The notes below the pieces were generated by a model, which did not search any database, was not told the DNA's origin, and worked only from the letters and a program-made list of their open reading frames with translations. DNA of 42,500 nt from Symbiodinium natans. Its lineage: Eukaryota; Sar; Dinophyceae; Suessiales; Symbiodiniaceae. Position 1 is the first letter of the stretch. Every line of letters starts with the position of its first letter. The position numbers were made by a program, and so were the translations under genes. Location: NCBI GenBank assembly GCA_905221605.1, contig CAJNDS010001079.1, positions 437,501 to 480,000 on the forward strand, in the 5' to 3' direction. Positions 27,201-34,081 of this stretch are shown here, piece after piece.

Positions 27201-27697
27201 CCTGATCCCTTCACTGTCCTTCACTCGTGTCTTGGAAGGTAAACCCTGAACCCTGAGCCCTGAGCCCTGAACCCTTACGTTGGTGTTTCATAGGGGGCAC
27301 CCTTACGATTCTAAACCCTAAATCCTACACCCTAAACCCCAAACCCAAAAACCCTAAACCCCAAACCTATGCACCCAGCAGTCCAGTCCTCGGATTTCCG
27401 GCTTGATGTTGGACAGGCGCACGCCATGTCTCAGGGCAAGGTAGGCGTGAGAGCGTGCGGGAGAGCCACTTCGGGATATGGGGTTCAGGGTTTAGGGTTA
27501 TTTAGGGTTTAGGGTTTAGAGTTTAGGGTTAGGGTTGAGAGTTTAAGGTTTAGGGTTTAGGGTTTAAGGTTTAGGGCCTAGGGTTCAGGGTTTAGGGATC
27601 CGTTGCAACGCACTCGCATCACCACATTACTTGGCTAGGGTCCTGCTTAGCCGTTGCGCCAGCCCAGCCAGCGAAATGACGATCCCAATTCCAACCC
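15159..27697 (-). CDS. engB: EngB/YihA/YsxC-family GTP-binding protein, at least 15 exons, 5' end incomplete
   Basis: Read in phase through about 15-16 exons (roughly 317 codons), this encodes a TRAFAC-class GTPase. G1 is FFGQSNVGKSSLLNFL (25612-25663), G2 the threonine of SKKPGHTKLIHHFL (25174-25244), G3 FYLVDMPGIGFAE (24847-24897), G4 ILTKMD (21728-21768) and G5 NPIRVSSRPSNGEAIL (16925-17010). The order, spacing and the SNVGKSS and K.PG.T forms are those of EngB, which in bacteria helps assemble the large ribosomal subunit; in an alga a mitochondrial or plastid protein is likely, but no transit peptide was proven. The N-terminal extension (27697 to 26879) includes a hydrophobic stretch VGIGIVISLAGLAQ and two further exons; a basic C-terminal tail (HGIIPRKAQKDLEKR) ends with TAG. 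Donors: 11 GC, 1 GA, 3 GT. Introns of 0.2-1.9 kb carry telomeric arrays, MITEs, a LINE fragment and a hairpin. Exon ends were chosen by phase; a transcript would be needed to fix them. Confidence 0.88.
15250..15725. other. engB intron stretch without clear exon
   Basis: Mixed sequence with (AC)6 at 15531-15542. 15690-15735 is exon-like on both strands (SQGERNKKKASEQG minus; AFFLFRSPWLGL plus) and unresolved. Confidence 0.4.
15900..16212 (+). repeat. Long homogeneous AGGGCTT array
   Basis: About 43 heptamers of the TTAGGGC variant, almost without the canonical unit, in an engB intron. Confidence 0.95.
16275..16313 (-). CDS. engB: engB C-terminal exon candidate
   Basis: RKPRFGWDEYVS with split codons on both sides, 39 nt, so it preserves phase between the G5 exon and the last exon. 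Acceptor CAAAG, GC donor A/GCCCTT. The opposite strand is also open (LGMRKQQLLRAGDILVPPKP, 16243-16329). Confidence 0.45.
16405..16740 (+). mobile_element. LINE (non-LTR retrotransposon) 3' coding fragment
   Basis: About 110 codons to TGA at 16738-16740. The pattern IYGLDSLTLDVRHLKTIDAW followed by HQHLRRCIGKK and a conserved Trp/Arg block is that found after the reverse transcriptase domain of LINEs (helical region with L.xID.xHxxxLRxxxG). The 5' part is missing; the frame begins right after four CCCTAAA units (16371-16397). About 130 nt of 3' flank end in an A7 run that fuses to another CCCTAAA array (16874-16915). The fragment sits in an engB intron, in the opposite orientation. Confidence 0.75.
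16925..17010 (-). CDS. engB: engB exon with G5
   Basis: NPIRVSSRPSNGEAILEHIA continues to DIRKRVIL. VSS followed by G and a Leu/Ile helix is the EngB G5 region. Acceptor TTTTCTCCTCAG with a pyrimidine tract; GC donor G/GCCGCG. Confidence 0.85.
17033..17176 (+). repeat. TTTAGGG array
   Basis: About twenty perfect units immediately upstream (in gene sense) of the G5 exon acceptor. Confidence 0.95.
17956..17988 (-). CDS. Possible additional engB exon between 18851 and 17010
   Basis: After the strong acceptor CGCACCTCAG the minus strand reads ASAKARTGRE with a GA donor GC/GACTGA. Its 33 nt would keep the frame between the LVF exon and the G5 exon, so it could be constitutive, optional or spurious. 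The plus strand here is also exon-like (ASRPVLAFALALRCEE with AG/GTGAG). Confidence 0.35.
18050..18397 (+). repeat. Longest TTTAGGG array
   Basis: About 48 units with a few single-base slips. Confidence 0.95.
18660..18828 (-). repeat. CCCTAAA array facing the previous one
   Basis: Includes a CCCTAGA sub-block. With 18050-18397 it makes a head-to-head arrangement 260 nt apart. Confidence 0.9.
18851..18889 (-). CDS. engB: engB exon before G5
   Basis: KLGHLKEMPLVF, 39 nt; acceptor GCTGCAG, GC donor AA/GCCTCT. It joins in phase to the G5 exon through an Asn codon. Confidence 0.7.
18904..19000 (+). repeat. TTTAGGG array
   Basis: About thirteen perfect units directly upstream (gene sense) of the engB exon at 18889. 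Confidence 0.95.
19911..20253. mobile_element. MITE-2 split by a nested element
   Basis: Left half (GGGGCCTGAAGAATTAGAAT...AGTACAACTATA) ends at about 19966 and the typical right half (ACTAGTAATCATTCCGACCCCT) appears at 20231-20253. Between them lie MITE-5 (19962-20075) and telomere-derived sequence. Confidence 0.55.
19962..20075. mobile_element. MITE-5, nested in MITE-2
   Basis: CTATATGGGTGGTTGTCAAA and its complement TTTTGACAGCCACCCATATAG, each followed inwards by a GGTCCCTTTTTGG arm; about 38-nt arms. Confidence 0.85.
20262..20295 (-). CDS. engB: engB 34-nt exon after G4
   Basis: HPDDLAEDGL with split codons at both ends; acceptor TGCCCAG, GC donor CA/GCTCTG. A right-hand MITE-2 remnant ends nine bases from the donor. 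The opposite strand (PVLGEIIRMAWALQ) is open but is out of the phase chain. Confidence 0.65.
20425..20517. mobile_element. MITE-3
   Basis: Termini CTTGGGATGTTCCACC and GTATAAGGGGGAACATCCCAA, about 93 nt, central palindromic GGATTATAGAAACCCC. Inside an engB intron. Confidence 0.85.
20735..20782 (+). repeat. TGGAG pentamer array
   Basis: GGAGTGGAGTGGAG with one AAAGGGG interruption. Confidence 0.85.
20935..21090 (+). repeat. 72-nt tandem repeat, two and a half units
   Basis: TAGGCTTCGTGCACANTCTAAATCGCGAACGA begins at 20934 and 21006 with about 90% identity; a third partial unit starts near 21080. Confidence 0.85.
21120..21480 (+). repeat. Degenerate CCCGTCCCG tract
   Basis: GC-rich 360 nt made of GTCCCG/CCGTCC motifs. 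The three overlapping ORFs here are low-complexity artefacts. Confidence 0.8.
21728..21768 (-). CDS. engB: engB exon with G4 (TKxD)
   Basis: ILTKMDTPRRSLP includes the guanine-specificity motif TKMD. Acceptor AACCAG, GT donor G/GTCGCG. Frame is fixed by the preceding exon; a second open frame (DPYEDGHAKAEPS) is a shadow. Confidence 0.87.
21780..21952 (+). repeat. TTTAGGG array
   Basis: About 24 units; starts 12 nt from the acceptor of the engB G4 exon. Confidence 0.95.
22408..22447 (-). CDS. engB: engB exon leading into G4, GA donor
   Basis: IKWLADAGVSLS plus a split Val codon. Acceptor GCGCAG; the donor that keeps the frame is GT/GACCCC, a GA donor. It reads straight into ILTKMD. Confidence 0.8.
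23160..23224 (-). CDS. engB: engB exon, core strand before G4
   Basis: TLVELFYLVDGSHHLQLFD corresponds to the EngB segment with a hydrophobic strand, then D-x-R/S-H, then a Leu/Asp-rich turn. Acceptor GCTGTAG, GC donor G/GCTCGG. Confidence 0.82.
23843..24262. mobile_element. Cluster of MITE-1 ends plus one complete small copy
   Basis: The terminus CTACTTGAAGGTTCATGG recurs near 23849, 23863, 23912, 23995, 24073 and 24230 with telomeric units in between; 24073-24166 has both termini and forms a short complete element. Looks like repeated insertion or amplification of ends. Confidence 0.65.
24594..24642 (-). CDS. engB: engB exon after G3
   Basis: RGKELKQMDKIVTAY matches the charged helix that follows G3 in EngB. 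Acceptor GAAACAG, GC donor GT/GCGACA; the split codon gives Val. Confidence 0.8.
24847..24897 (-). CDS. engB: engB exon with G3 (DxPG)
   Basis: EHSFYLVDMPGIGFAE holds the Walker B/G3 motif DMPG. Acceptor GCCCAG, GC donor G/GCGCGG; it reads in phase into GRGKELKQMD. Confidence 0.92.
25174..25244 (-). CDS. engB: engB exon with G2 (switch I Thr)
   Basis: CNRKKLSTISKKPGHTKLI continues to HHFL. EngB proteins have a T-S-K-T-P-G-R-T-Q-type motif here, and the G2 Thr is kept. Acceptor TTCGAG, GC donor T/GCCCCT. Confidence 0.92.
25612..25663 (-). CDS. engB: engB exon with G1 (P-loop)
   Basis: FFGQSNVGKSSLLNFL contains the GxxxxGKS P-loop in the SNVGKSS form typical of EngB. Acceptor AGATAG, GC donor CA/GCCTGG; the split codon gives Gln and leads into CNRKKLSTI. 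Confidence 0.92.
26196..26473. repeat. 23-nt GTTTGTGCCTTGCCCACCAA repeat forming a large hairpin
   Basis: About six forward units to 26312, then three inverted units (CGTGGGCAAGGCACAAACC) to 26400, then two forward units to 26473. The turn is near 26320-26340. Confidence 0.85.
26879..26953 (-). CDS. engB: engB exon preceding G1
   Basis: Acceptor CCGCCTCAG, then AC completing an Asp codon, then IGDPVRAFYYSQCPPEDYQ and KPERW; GC donor G/GCTTTA. Both junction phases agree with the neighbouring exons. Confidence 0.75.
27108..27201 (-). CDS. engB: engB exon, N-terminal extension
   Basis: Begins GPLWDPYERDIRGTAVPG after acceptor GATCAG and ends FGASVALW plus one base; donor G/GTTTAG lies exactly where a telomeric heptamer begins, so the repeat supplies the splice site. 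Confidence 0.7.
27375..27468 (-). CDS. engB: engB exon, N-terminal extension
   Basis: 94 nt: one base, then GSPARSHAYLALRHGVRLSN and IKPEIRGLDCW; acceptor CCGAAG, donor TGG/GTGCAT. Exit phase 0 fits the next exon. Confidence 0.7.
27652..27697 (-). CDS. engB: engB exon, N-terminal hydrophobic stretch
   Basis: Acceptor GCTACAG, two bases, then VGIGIVISLAGLAQ and the split Arg codon CG/T; GC donor CG/GCTAAG. It joins the next exon in phase. The preceding exon, which must end in phase 1, was not identified. Confidence 0.6.
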
Positions 27698-27714
27698 CTG
27701 TAGCAAGAGGATAC

Positions 27715-28056
27715 CCTAAACCCTAAACCTAAACCCCGGAAACCCAAAACCTAAACCCCATTCGGAAAAGCAGCAGGGCTCAAGTGGCTTCGGCGCACAA
27801 GCGGCAAACTCGGCCTAGAAACCTTGCTGAAACAACAGGAATACATGGTTTCAGTTGTTAATCCCTCAAAGCCTTTGTGGAGGTCTTTTGTTGGAAGCCC
27901 GGAATGCCCGCACAGGCCCCTGAAAAGCCAGTCAAACCTCCCGGGAGCAAAAAAAGCTCGCACGCAACGCTCAGGAGCACGTCTGCATTGGGGGGCGCAA
28001 GCGAATTCCAATAGCCTGCTAACGACCGGCACCCATTCTTGGAAAGGGGCCGGCAT
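27715..28056 (-). other. Possible 5' region of engB
   Basis: 27715-27760 is a short degenerate CCCTAAA array. Beyond it the minus strand is open for about 100 codons from ATG at 28054-28056 (MPAPFQEWVPVVSRLLEF...), Arg/Phe/Ser-rich like an organellar leader. Several phase-1 donors could link it to the exon at 27697, but none is compelling; the plus strand is open too. Confidence 0.25.
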
Positions 28057-28984
28057 TCTTCAGGTTAAGTTTTAGGGCTGTAGGTTCAAGTAGCCTCATA
28101 ATGTGTGCCTCATGTAGGGTTACACATACCATACCCATAGTTTGTTTCAATGGCGGGAACATGCCTATTTTCGATTAAAGGTTCTGACACAGCAGGCCTT
28201 GGTCATTGAACTGAATCACAAGAGACTACAGGCTTCCAACAAGAAAGAGTCGCTTTTCGGGCGTCGTTTCAAGTAATGTCTACCCTTTGTGGGGAGTATG
28301 AAAAAAAACCTTGGCTTTTTGGAAGCTGCCTGAGGGATATGCGAGTCGCAAAACACGCCGACATGCATGGTCGAAAGCTCCAGGATCGTAAACACTTCTA
28401 GTCACCCCCAACCCCCCAAAGCCCCGCAGGGCCCGAAGGCCTGCGGGCTTGGCGCTGTGTGTTGCTCCGCCGTGGGCGGATGGCAGCAGCGGCTGGCAGC
28501 AGGTTCAAGCTCTGGTTTACCGGCCGTGAAGTGGACGAGATGCTTTAGTGGTTTCATGTGGTTGTTCAAGCCAGAACCACGAAAACAAACAACGCGTAAT
28601 TTTCAGGGGTCACCGAGGTCAAGACGCTCTGGAACCGCCCAAGCGCGGCTGGTGGGCGAGGCTGGGTTTCGATATGTCTGCTCACAATGTTTTGGCTTAA
28701 TTAAGGCTACGACCCGACGACCCAATCCCCAACCCTAACCCCGACGAAACCTTCAAGTAAGCGAAACACCTTACATGTTTGCCAAAACATTGCAAGATGT
28801 GGACCGTCGAAACGTTAACCTAGGTTGAGGTTTTTGACCTCCAAGGAACATCGGGCCTCCAACCAACACGGCTCCCGCGCCGCGGGGGACCTGCTGCCAC
28901 GCGGACTGGGAAGCCACCTGGATACCACTCATGACAGCAAGAAGCAGTTTTCATCAAGGCGATGTGGGCATTGATGATGGCTGC

Positions 28985-29062
28985 ATGACATTTCCTCGCT
29001 TGAACATCAGGCTTCGGTCCTCCACGATCACTTCAAGAGGCTGCAGCGGGAGCTTTCTGAGG
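28985..29062 (+). CDS. Exon candidate, unassigned
   Basis: HDISSLEHQASVLHDHFKRL then QRELSE, helical in character, with a GAG/GTCTTA donor. MITE-4 begins 40 bases downstream. The 5' limit is not resolved. Confidence 0.3.
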
Positions 29063-29101
29063 TCTTAGGGGCTGCAGGCCATCATGGGACAGCCCGACAT
29101 C

Positions 29102-29210
29102 CCAGAGGGTCCATTTTGTAGTACCACTATGGAACTAGGTACCCGAAACCCTATTAAGTATTGTTTCTCGGTACCTAATTCCATACTGGTGCTACAAGTG
29201 GACCCTCTGG
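29102..29210. mobile_element. MITE-4
   Basis: 41-nt near-perfect inverted repeats beginning CCAGAGGGTCCA and ending TGGACCCTCTGG, both with an inner GGTACC, around a 26-nt loop. Single copy in the window. Confidence 0.85.
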
Positions 29211-29509
29211 CCAGCGAAGCGTGCATGACAACAAGTCAAAGAGCATGGCAACTCGCCACAAATCACGCATGCTGCCAGCACGAGGCAGGAGGCTTCCGCA
29301 AAAACTTCGGATATATGCACGCAGTTGGCATGACCAGTTTAGCCACGACAAGGCGATGCACTCCGCGATGGGCAAGAAACGTCGCTGCCATTGACTGCCT
29401 GTGGTCTAAGGACACTGACACGGCTCAGACCCAAAAGGCGCAAGTGCGCGCAGGCTTGGCCCTACCACGCTCTCACCGGCTGATCAGCCACAATGCCCAC
29501 TAGTACTAC

Positions 29510-29716
29510 TACTGTATGACGATTATTACCATTATTACTATTCTTATTACTCTTATTACTGCTACTCTTATTCTTACTACTCTTATTATTAGTACTCTTA
29601 TTATTATTACTCTTATTCTTACTACTCTTATTATTATTACTATTATTATTAAATATTATTACTCTTATTATTATTACTCTTCTTATTACTACTCTTATTA
29701 TTATTCCTATTCTTAA
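29510..29716 (+). repeat. ATT trinucleotide-rich microsatellite
   Basis: (ATTATTACTCTT)-type imperfect repeats, 200 nt. Confidence 0.9.
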
Positions 29717-29729
29717 ATGCATGCACCAG

Positions 29730-29827
29730 GTATCAGGTTGCTGAATCGCAAGCAACGCCAGAGTTTGGGAATAATAGTAATGTCATTGCCAAGTTTGAGG
29801 CTCCGGATCCCGCGGAGCCATATGACC
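29730..29827 (+). CDS. Exon candidate, unassigned
   Basis: After GCACCAG the plus strand reads YQVAESQATPEFGNNSNVIA and KFEAPDPAEPYD, then donor CC/GTTTGG. Third positions are AT-rich, unlike the other exons, so it may derive from a mobile element. Confidence 0.3.
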
Positions 29828-29835
29828 GTTTGGGT

Positions 29836-30009
29836 TGAGGGTTTAGGGTTTAGGGTTTAGGGGTTAGGGTCTAGGGTTTAGGGTTTAGGGTTTAGGGTTT
29901 AGGGCTTAGGGTTTAGGGTTTAGGGTTTAGGGTCTAGGGTTTAGGGTTTAGGGTTTAGGGTTTAGGGTTTAGGTTTTAGGGTTTAGGGTTTAGGGTTTAG
30001 GGTTTAGGG
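29836..30009 (+). repeat. TTTAGGG array
   Basis: About 24 units. Confidence 0.95.
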
Positions 30010-30030
30010 AGATCAGGATGCTACTCACAC

Positions 30031-30067
30031 CAGGAAGTCTTCAGCCGTGCTCTTGGGTGGTCGCGCT
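30031..30067 (-). CDS. Exon candidate, unassigned
   Basis: ARPPKSTAEDFL between CTTGAG and the good donor CTG/GTGTGAG. Flanked by the telomeric array 29836-30009. Confidence 0.35.
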
Positions 30068-30334
30068 CTCAAGATCGTAGGGTTCGAACTTGGTCAGGGT
30101 TGCAGGTGGGGGCGGAGTCAGTCTAGGGTCAGGATCTAGTCTTTGAGGATTTCGGGTTTGGGGTTCAGGGCTTTCAGCTGTCCTTCGGGTGTGACCCGCT
30201 GATCATGTAGGGGGCCTCTAGGGAGCACCCAGAAGGGCCTTCTTGTTCTGGGTGCGACACGCGGATTTACATTTGCCAGTAGGACGAAAGCCAAGAAGCC
30301 CAAGAACACCTCCGAACCCTCAACCATGAACCCT

Positions 30335-30437
30335 TATATAGGGGCCTGAATAACTAAGATACGGTTTCGGGGGGCGATTATAGTATGACTACAAGGGGAC
30401 CACAAGGGAATACAACTCGTAATTACTCCGACCCCGG
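30335..30437. mobile_element. MITE-2
   Basis: ATAGGGGCCTGAATAACTAA ... GGACCACAAGGGAATACAAC ... TTACTCCGACCCC. Confidence 0.75.
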
Positions 30438-30499
30438 TATTCACCGAACCCTAAACCCTGCTGAGCGTTGCTCCAGTGGCATGGGACGTAGAGATTTAG

Positions 30500-30548
30500 G
30501 ATTTGGGGGCGCCCTTTGGCGCGGTGCCCATAACTTTGGGGTGTTCAG
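30500..30548 (+). CDS. Exon candidate, unassigned
   Basis: FGGALWRGAHNFGVF after ATTTAG with a GA donor AG/GAATCC. Protein-like, but alone on this strand. Confidence 0.3.
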
Positions 30549-31065
30549 GAATCCCCAAGCCATAAACCCTAAACCCTAAACCCTAAACCCCACCCTGTGT
30601 TGGGTGGGGTGGGTTTCGGGTTTAGGGTTCAGGGTGCGATGTGCGGGAGGACTTGTAACTCGAGCTAGAGACCCTTTGAACCTTAGAAGTTCGTCAAAGC
30701 CCTTAGAGCCCTTGGACCCCTCAGAGCCTGTCCTTCAAGCCCTAAAAGCCCTAAAAACCCTCAAAGCCTTTAAAGCCCCACAAGCCGTTGAAGCCCTTAA
30801 AGCTCTTGAAGCCCTTAAACGCTCTTAACAGCCTTCAAGCCGAAAACCCTTCAAGGCCTAAAGCCTAAACCCTTCAAGCCCTAAACCCCTCAAGCCCCCA
30901 AACCCGTCAAGCCCTAAACCCTTCGAGCCCCAAACCCTTCGAGCCCTAAACCCTTCAAGCCCTGAACCCTTCAAGCCCTAACCCTTCAAGCCCTAAACCC
31001 GAAACCCTAGCCCTAAACCCTAAACCCTAAACCCGAAACCTTCAAACCCGTTAAAGACGCACGGC

Positions 31066-31149
31066 CTCCCGACGTCTGGCAGGCAGCGAAGGGCTCAGGG
31101 GGCTCCAGGGGGCCCAGGGTTGAAGCAGCATGGCTTCGCGCAAAGTCGG
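31066..31149 (-). CDS. Exon candidate, unassigned
   Basis: PTLREAMLLQPWAPWSPLSP then SLPARRRE, 28 codons between CCCCAG and GC donor GAG/GCCGTG. The plus strand is also open (AAKGSGGSRGPRVEAAWLRA), so strand is uncertain. Confidence 0.35.
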
Positions 31150-31825
31150 CTGGGGTTTAGGGTTTAGGGTTTAGGGTTTGGGGTTTTGGGTTTAGGGTTT
31201 CGGGTTTAGAGTTTAGGGTTTAGGGTTTTTGGTTTCGGGTTTTGGGTTTAGGGTTGAGGGTTGAGGGTTGAGGGTTGAGGATTAAGAGGTTGAGGGTTGA
31301 CGGTTGAGGTTTCCAGGTTTAGGGTTCGGCAGGGTCGATGCAGTTGTGGAGTTCGAGGCAGGATGAAATTCGTGCGAAGTGTGTTCTTGGGTTGGGTTTA
31401 GGATTGGGGTTTAGGGCTTCAAAGCTCCAAGCTGCGTAACGGCACAGACTGGGGGGGGCGACAAGCGATCTTTCGTGCATTGAGGTTCTGTAGACTTGCA
31501 GCCTCTTCTTGAAACACCTTAAACCCTAAACCCTAAACCCTAAACCCCTAGTTACGGCCCTAGTTCAAGCAGCGTGGATGGGAAGGAGGTTTCCACTCGG
31601 ACAGGTGCGTCACATTTAACTGCGCCGCTGCTTCATGCATGCCTTCCCACGATCATAGCAGGGACGAGCAAAGTCACCCCTCCCACAATCCATACTCTGG
31701 GAGGGGAGAGAACCGCCCCCCTCAGTAGTTCTCCCCCGCTAACGGTGCTATCTGCCCAGAGCTCTGTCACCGCAGTGGGCTACCGCTCCTTGACAAAGTG
31801 GTGGGTGGGACACTGTTGGTGCCAC

Positions 31826-31902
31826 TTTGGTACAATTTTGGTACAATCTTGGTACAATCTTGGTACAATCTTGGCACAATTTTGGCACAATTGCGGTACA
31901 AT
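31826..31902 (+). repeat. TTGGTACAATTT 12-nt tandem repeat
   Basis: Six units of TTGG(T/C)ACAAT(C/T)T. The 154-codon plus ORF spanning it (31574-32038, GTG start) has no recognised domain. Confidence 0.85.
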
Positions 31903-32093
31903 TCATAGAGCCCCAGAAGGGAGGCCCTGTTGCAACGCAACCTTCCTAGTGAACCACGGCATGGAGGGCATCGCGCAAACGTACGTTTTAAAGGGACCTT
32001 TCATGGGAATCCCAAGTTTTAGGGTTTTAGGGTTTTAGGGTTTTAGGGTTTAGGGTTTAGGGTTTAGGGTTTAGGGTTTAGGGTTTAGGGTAC

Positions 32094-32428
32094 AGGGAAC
32101 CCCAAGAATACAGTAAGCATGTAGTAGGAATATACCTACCAGGACCAAGACTCTCCCACAGAACCTTAACAACAAGAATGCTGTTAGGTGCTCACTTGGG
32201 GTTTTTATGTAAGTAGAGATACGAAACAATTCCTAAAGGGGGTATGGATACAGCAGTACTCCCCTTCCTGGACCACCAACCTCACTGTTCGCAAGGATCC
32301 GAATGGGAACCATGTTACAACGGGGAACCCCAAGAAGGCAGCAGGAGTATAGAAGGAATATAAGGACCCTGGAAGGGACATTCCCATTCTTTTCCTACTA
32401 TATTCTTGGGGTTCCCTATTTTGGGGTT
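32094..32428. mobile_element. MITE-6 units, one inverted pair and one solo copy
   Basis: GGGAACCCCAAGAATACAGT (32095) recurs as GGGGAACCCCAAGAAGGCAG (32319 on) and inverted as TATATTCTTGGGGTTCCC near 32410-32427. 32319-32427 is a self-complementary element; the whole 330-nt stretch may be a larger element of the same family. Confidence 0.7.
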
Positions 32429-32750
32429 CCCATTCAAGTCCCCCTTCAAGACTCCCCCTAAAAAACCCCAAATCCTAAACCTTCCCATCCAAGAAGCATC
32501 CCCAGAAGTTTCAAAATGATAAATGCCCTGATAAGGCACTGCTTGCTATGTGAGCCGATTGTGGCAACTTAGTACAGGGGGCGAGAAAAATTTGCTATGG
32601 TTAAACCCTGTCATGCTGCTAGAATGAGGGCACTGTCTCAATTACTATATAACCACCCTAAACCCGAAACCCTAAACACTCAACCCTAAACCCTAAACCC
32701 TAAACCCTAAACCCTAAACCCTAAACCCTAAACCCACTACTCTTGGTAGC

Positions 32751-32818
32751 TGGAGACCACGGGAAAGGAGCTTCCTGGCCCCCGGCTGATCCAAGCGGGC
32801 CAGCAGGATGTTGCATGC
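32751..32818 (-). CDS. Exon candidate, unassigned minus-strand gene
   Basis: ACNILLARLDQPGARKLLSR then GLQLP after acceptor GTGCAG, strong GC3. Donor uncertain (GC at CA/GCTACC). Lies downstream of the gene B stop and could be 5' of engB or another gene. Confidence 0.5.
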
Positions 32819-33049
32819 CTGCACGGATGTCTGGCATTTTGGGTTTAGGGTTTAGGGTTTAGGGTTTGGGGTTTAGGGTTTGGGGTTTAGGGTTTAGGGT
32901 TTAGGGTTTAGGGTTTAGGGTTTAGGGTTTGGGGTTTAGGGTTTAGGGTTTAGGGTTAAGGGTTTAGGGTTTAGGGTTTAGGGTTTAGGGGTTAGGGAGG
33001 GTTTAGGGTTAGGGTTTAGGGTTGAGGGTGGCGAGTTCGGGCTTTCGGG

Positions 33050-33192
33050 GTTGAGGGTTCAGGAGCTGGGGCCTTTGCGTTGAGGATGTAGTCTGGGCGT
33101 GGGCAGTTTAGTTCCAGGGCTTTGCATTTAGGACTTTCCTGACCAGGACGGCACAGGTTGAGGCACGAACCCAAAACTGCCACTACAAAAGG
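33050..33192 (-). CDS. Exon candidate, unassigned
   Basis: Minus strand after acceptor CTGCAAG reads EPFVVAVLGSCLNLCRPGQE and on to CPRPDYILNAKAP without stops. Composition is protein-like but GC3 is moderate and both ends are uncertain. Confidence 0.3.
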
Positions 33193-33260
33193 CTCTTGCA
33201 GAGTTTCGGGCTTGGGGGGTGAGGAGCCTTGGTGGAGGTTCCTGTGGATTGTAGTATTCA

Positions 33261-33345
33261 TTAGGGGCCTTAAAGATCAGAATGGGGTTTAGGGTTTAGG
33301 GAGGGACCCTAAGGGAATACTATTCGTAACTATTCCGACCCCTAT
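33261..33345. mobile_element. MITE-2, short copy with telomeric insertion
   Basis: TTAGGGGCCTTAAAGATCAG at the left, CTATTCCGACCCCTAT at the right; the centre is replaced by two TTTAGGG units. Confidence 0.75.
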
Positions 33346-33441
33346 CTTAAGCGGGCTTTAAGCACTGCCTAGTATAGGTCCTCAAGGTCAATGCGGAGCG
33401 CCATCTTCTCCGGAGTGGGTGTGAGGGGTAGATGCCCTAAC

Positions 33442-33531
33442 CTTGGGATGTTCCCCTAAGACGAACAGTCCTTCCGAGTGATTCTACTTATTATGGCTAT
33501 TAAGGACTGTGAGTAGAAGTGGGAACATCCG
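33442..33531. mobile_element. MITE-3
   Basis: CTTGGGATGTTCCCCTAAG at the left, AGAAGTGGGAACATCC at the right; 90 nt. Confidence 0.8.
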
Positions 33532-33673
33532 AACCCAAACCCCGAAAACCCGAAGCCCCGAGCTTCGGGTCCGCCGCACAAGGCCTCGGATTCTCAGCCT
33601 AGGGGTTGAAGGCCTGGCGCCTTGGGACTCTTATGAGAACTCCTCACCCTCAACACAGATGCTGAAAGTGGAA

Positions 33674-33778
33674 ACTTGGGATGTTCCCCGTGGATTATCA
33701 GCCCTTAAGTAGGGATGATAGTACTCCTCCTTCTAATCCCTCTTAAGGACTGCTAGTATAAGGGGGAACATCCCAAGT
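33674..33778. mobile_element. MITE-3
   Basis: ACTTGGGATGTTCCCCGTGG and AGGGGGAACATCCCAAGT; 105 nt, 140 nt from the previous copy, same orientation of termini. Confidence 0.85.
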
Positions 33779-33835
33779 GGACGCCCTACAGCCTTAAGCC
33801 GAAAAAACCCAAGCCCTCCAAACCCTAAACCCTAA

Positions 33836-33883
33836 ACCCTAAACCCTCCAAACCCTCCAAACCCTCCAAACCCTCCAAACCCT
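33836..33883 (-). repeat. CCCTCCAAA nonamer array at gene B stop
   Basis: Five units, directly adjoining the TGA codon. Confidence 0.85.
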
Positions 33884-33951
33884 TCATTCGTCCTCCGAGG
33901 GCTGCCACTGCTTCTGCAACTCCATGGACACCAGCTGGGGCCTCCAGTCAG
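33884..33951 (-). CDS. Gene B terminal exon B13
   Basis: DWRPQLVSMELQKQWQPSED then E and TGA; acceptor GCGCAG. Immediately downstream is a CCCTCCAAA nonamer array. Confidence 0.75.
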
Positions 33952-34014
33952 CTGCGCAAAGAAAGCTAAGATGGGCTTAGGGTTTAGGGATGTTTAGGGT
34001 TTAGGGTTTAGGGT

Positions 34015-34081
<67 letters not shown>

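Noticed and set aside
31574-32038. 154-codon plus ORF as a gene
   Set aside because: Starts with GTG, spans a 12-nt tandem repeat and ends in telomeric sequence; no domain or codon bias.
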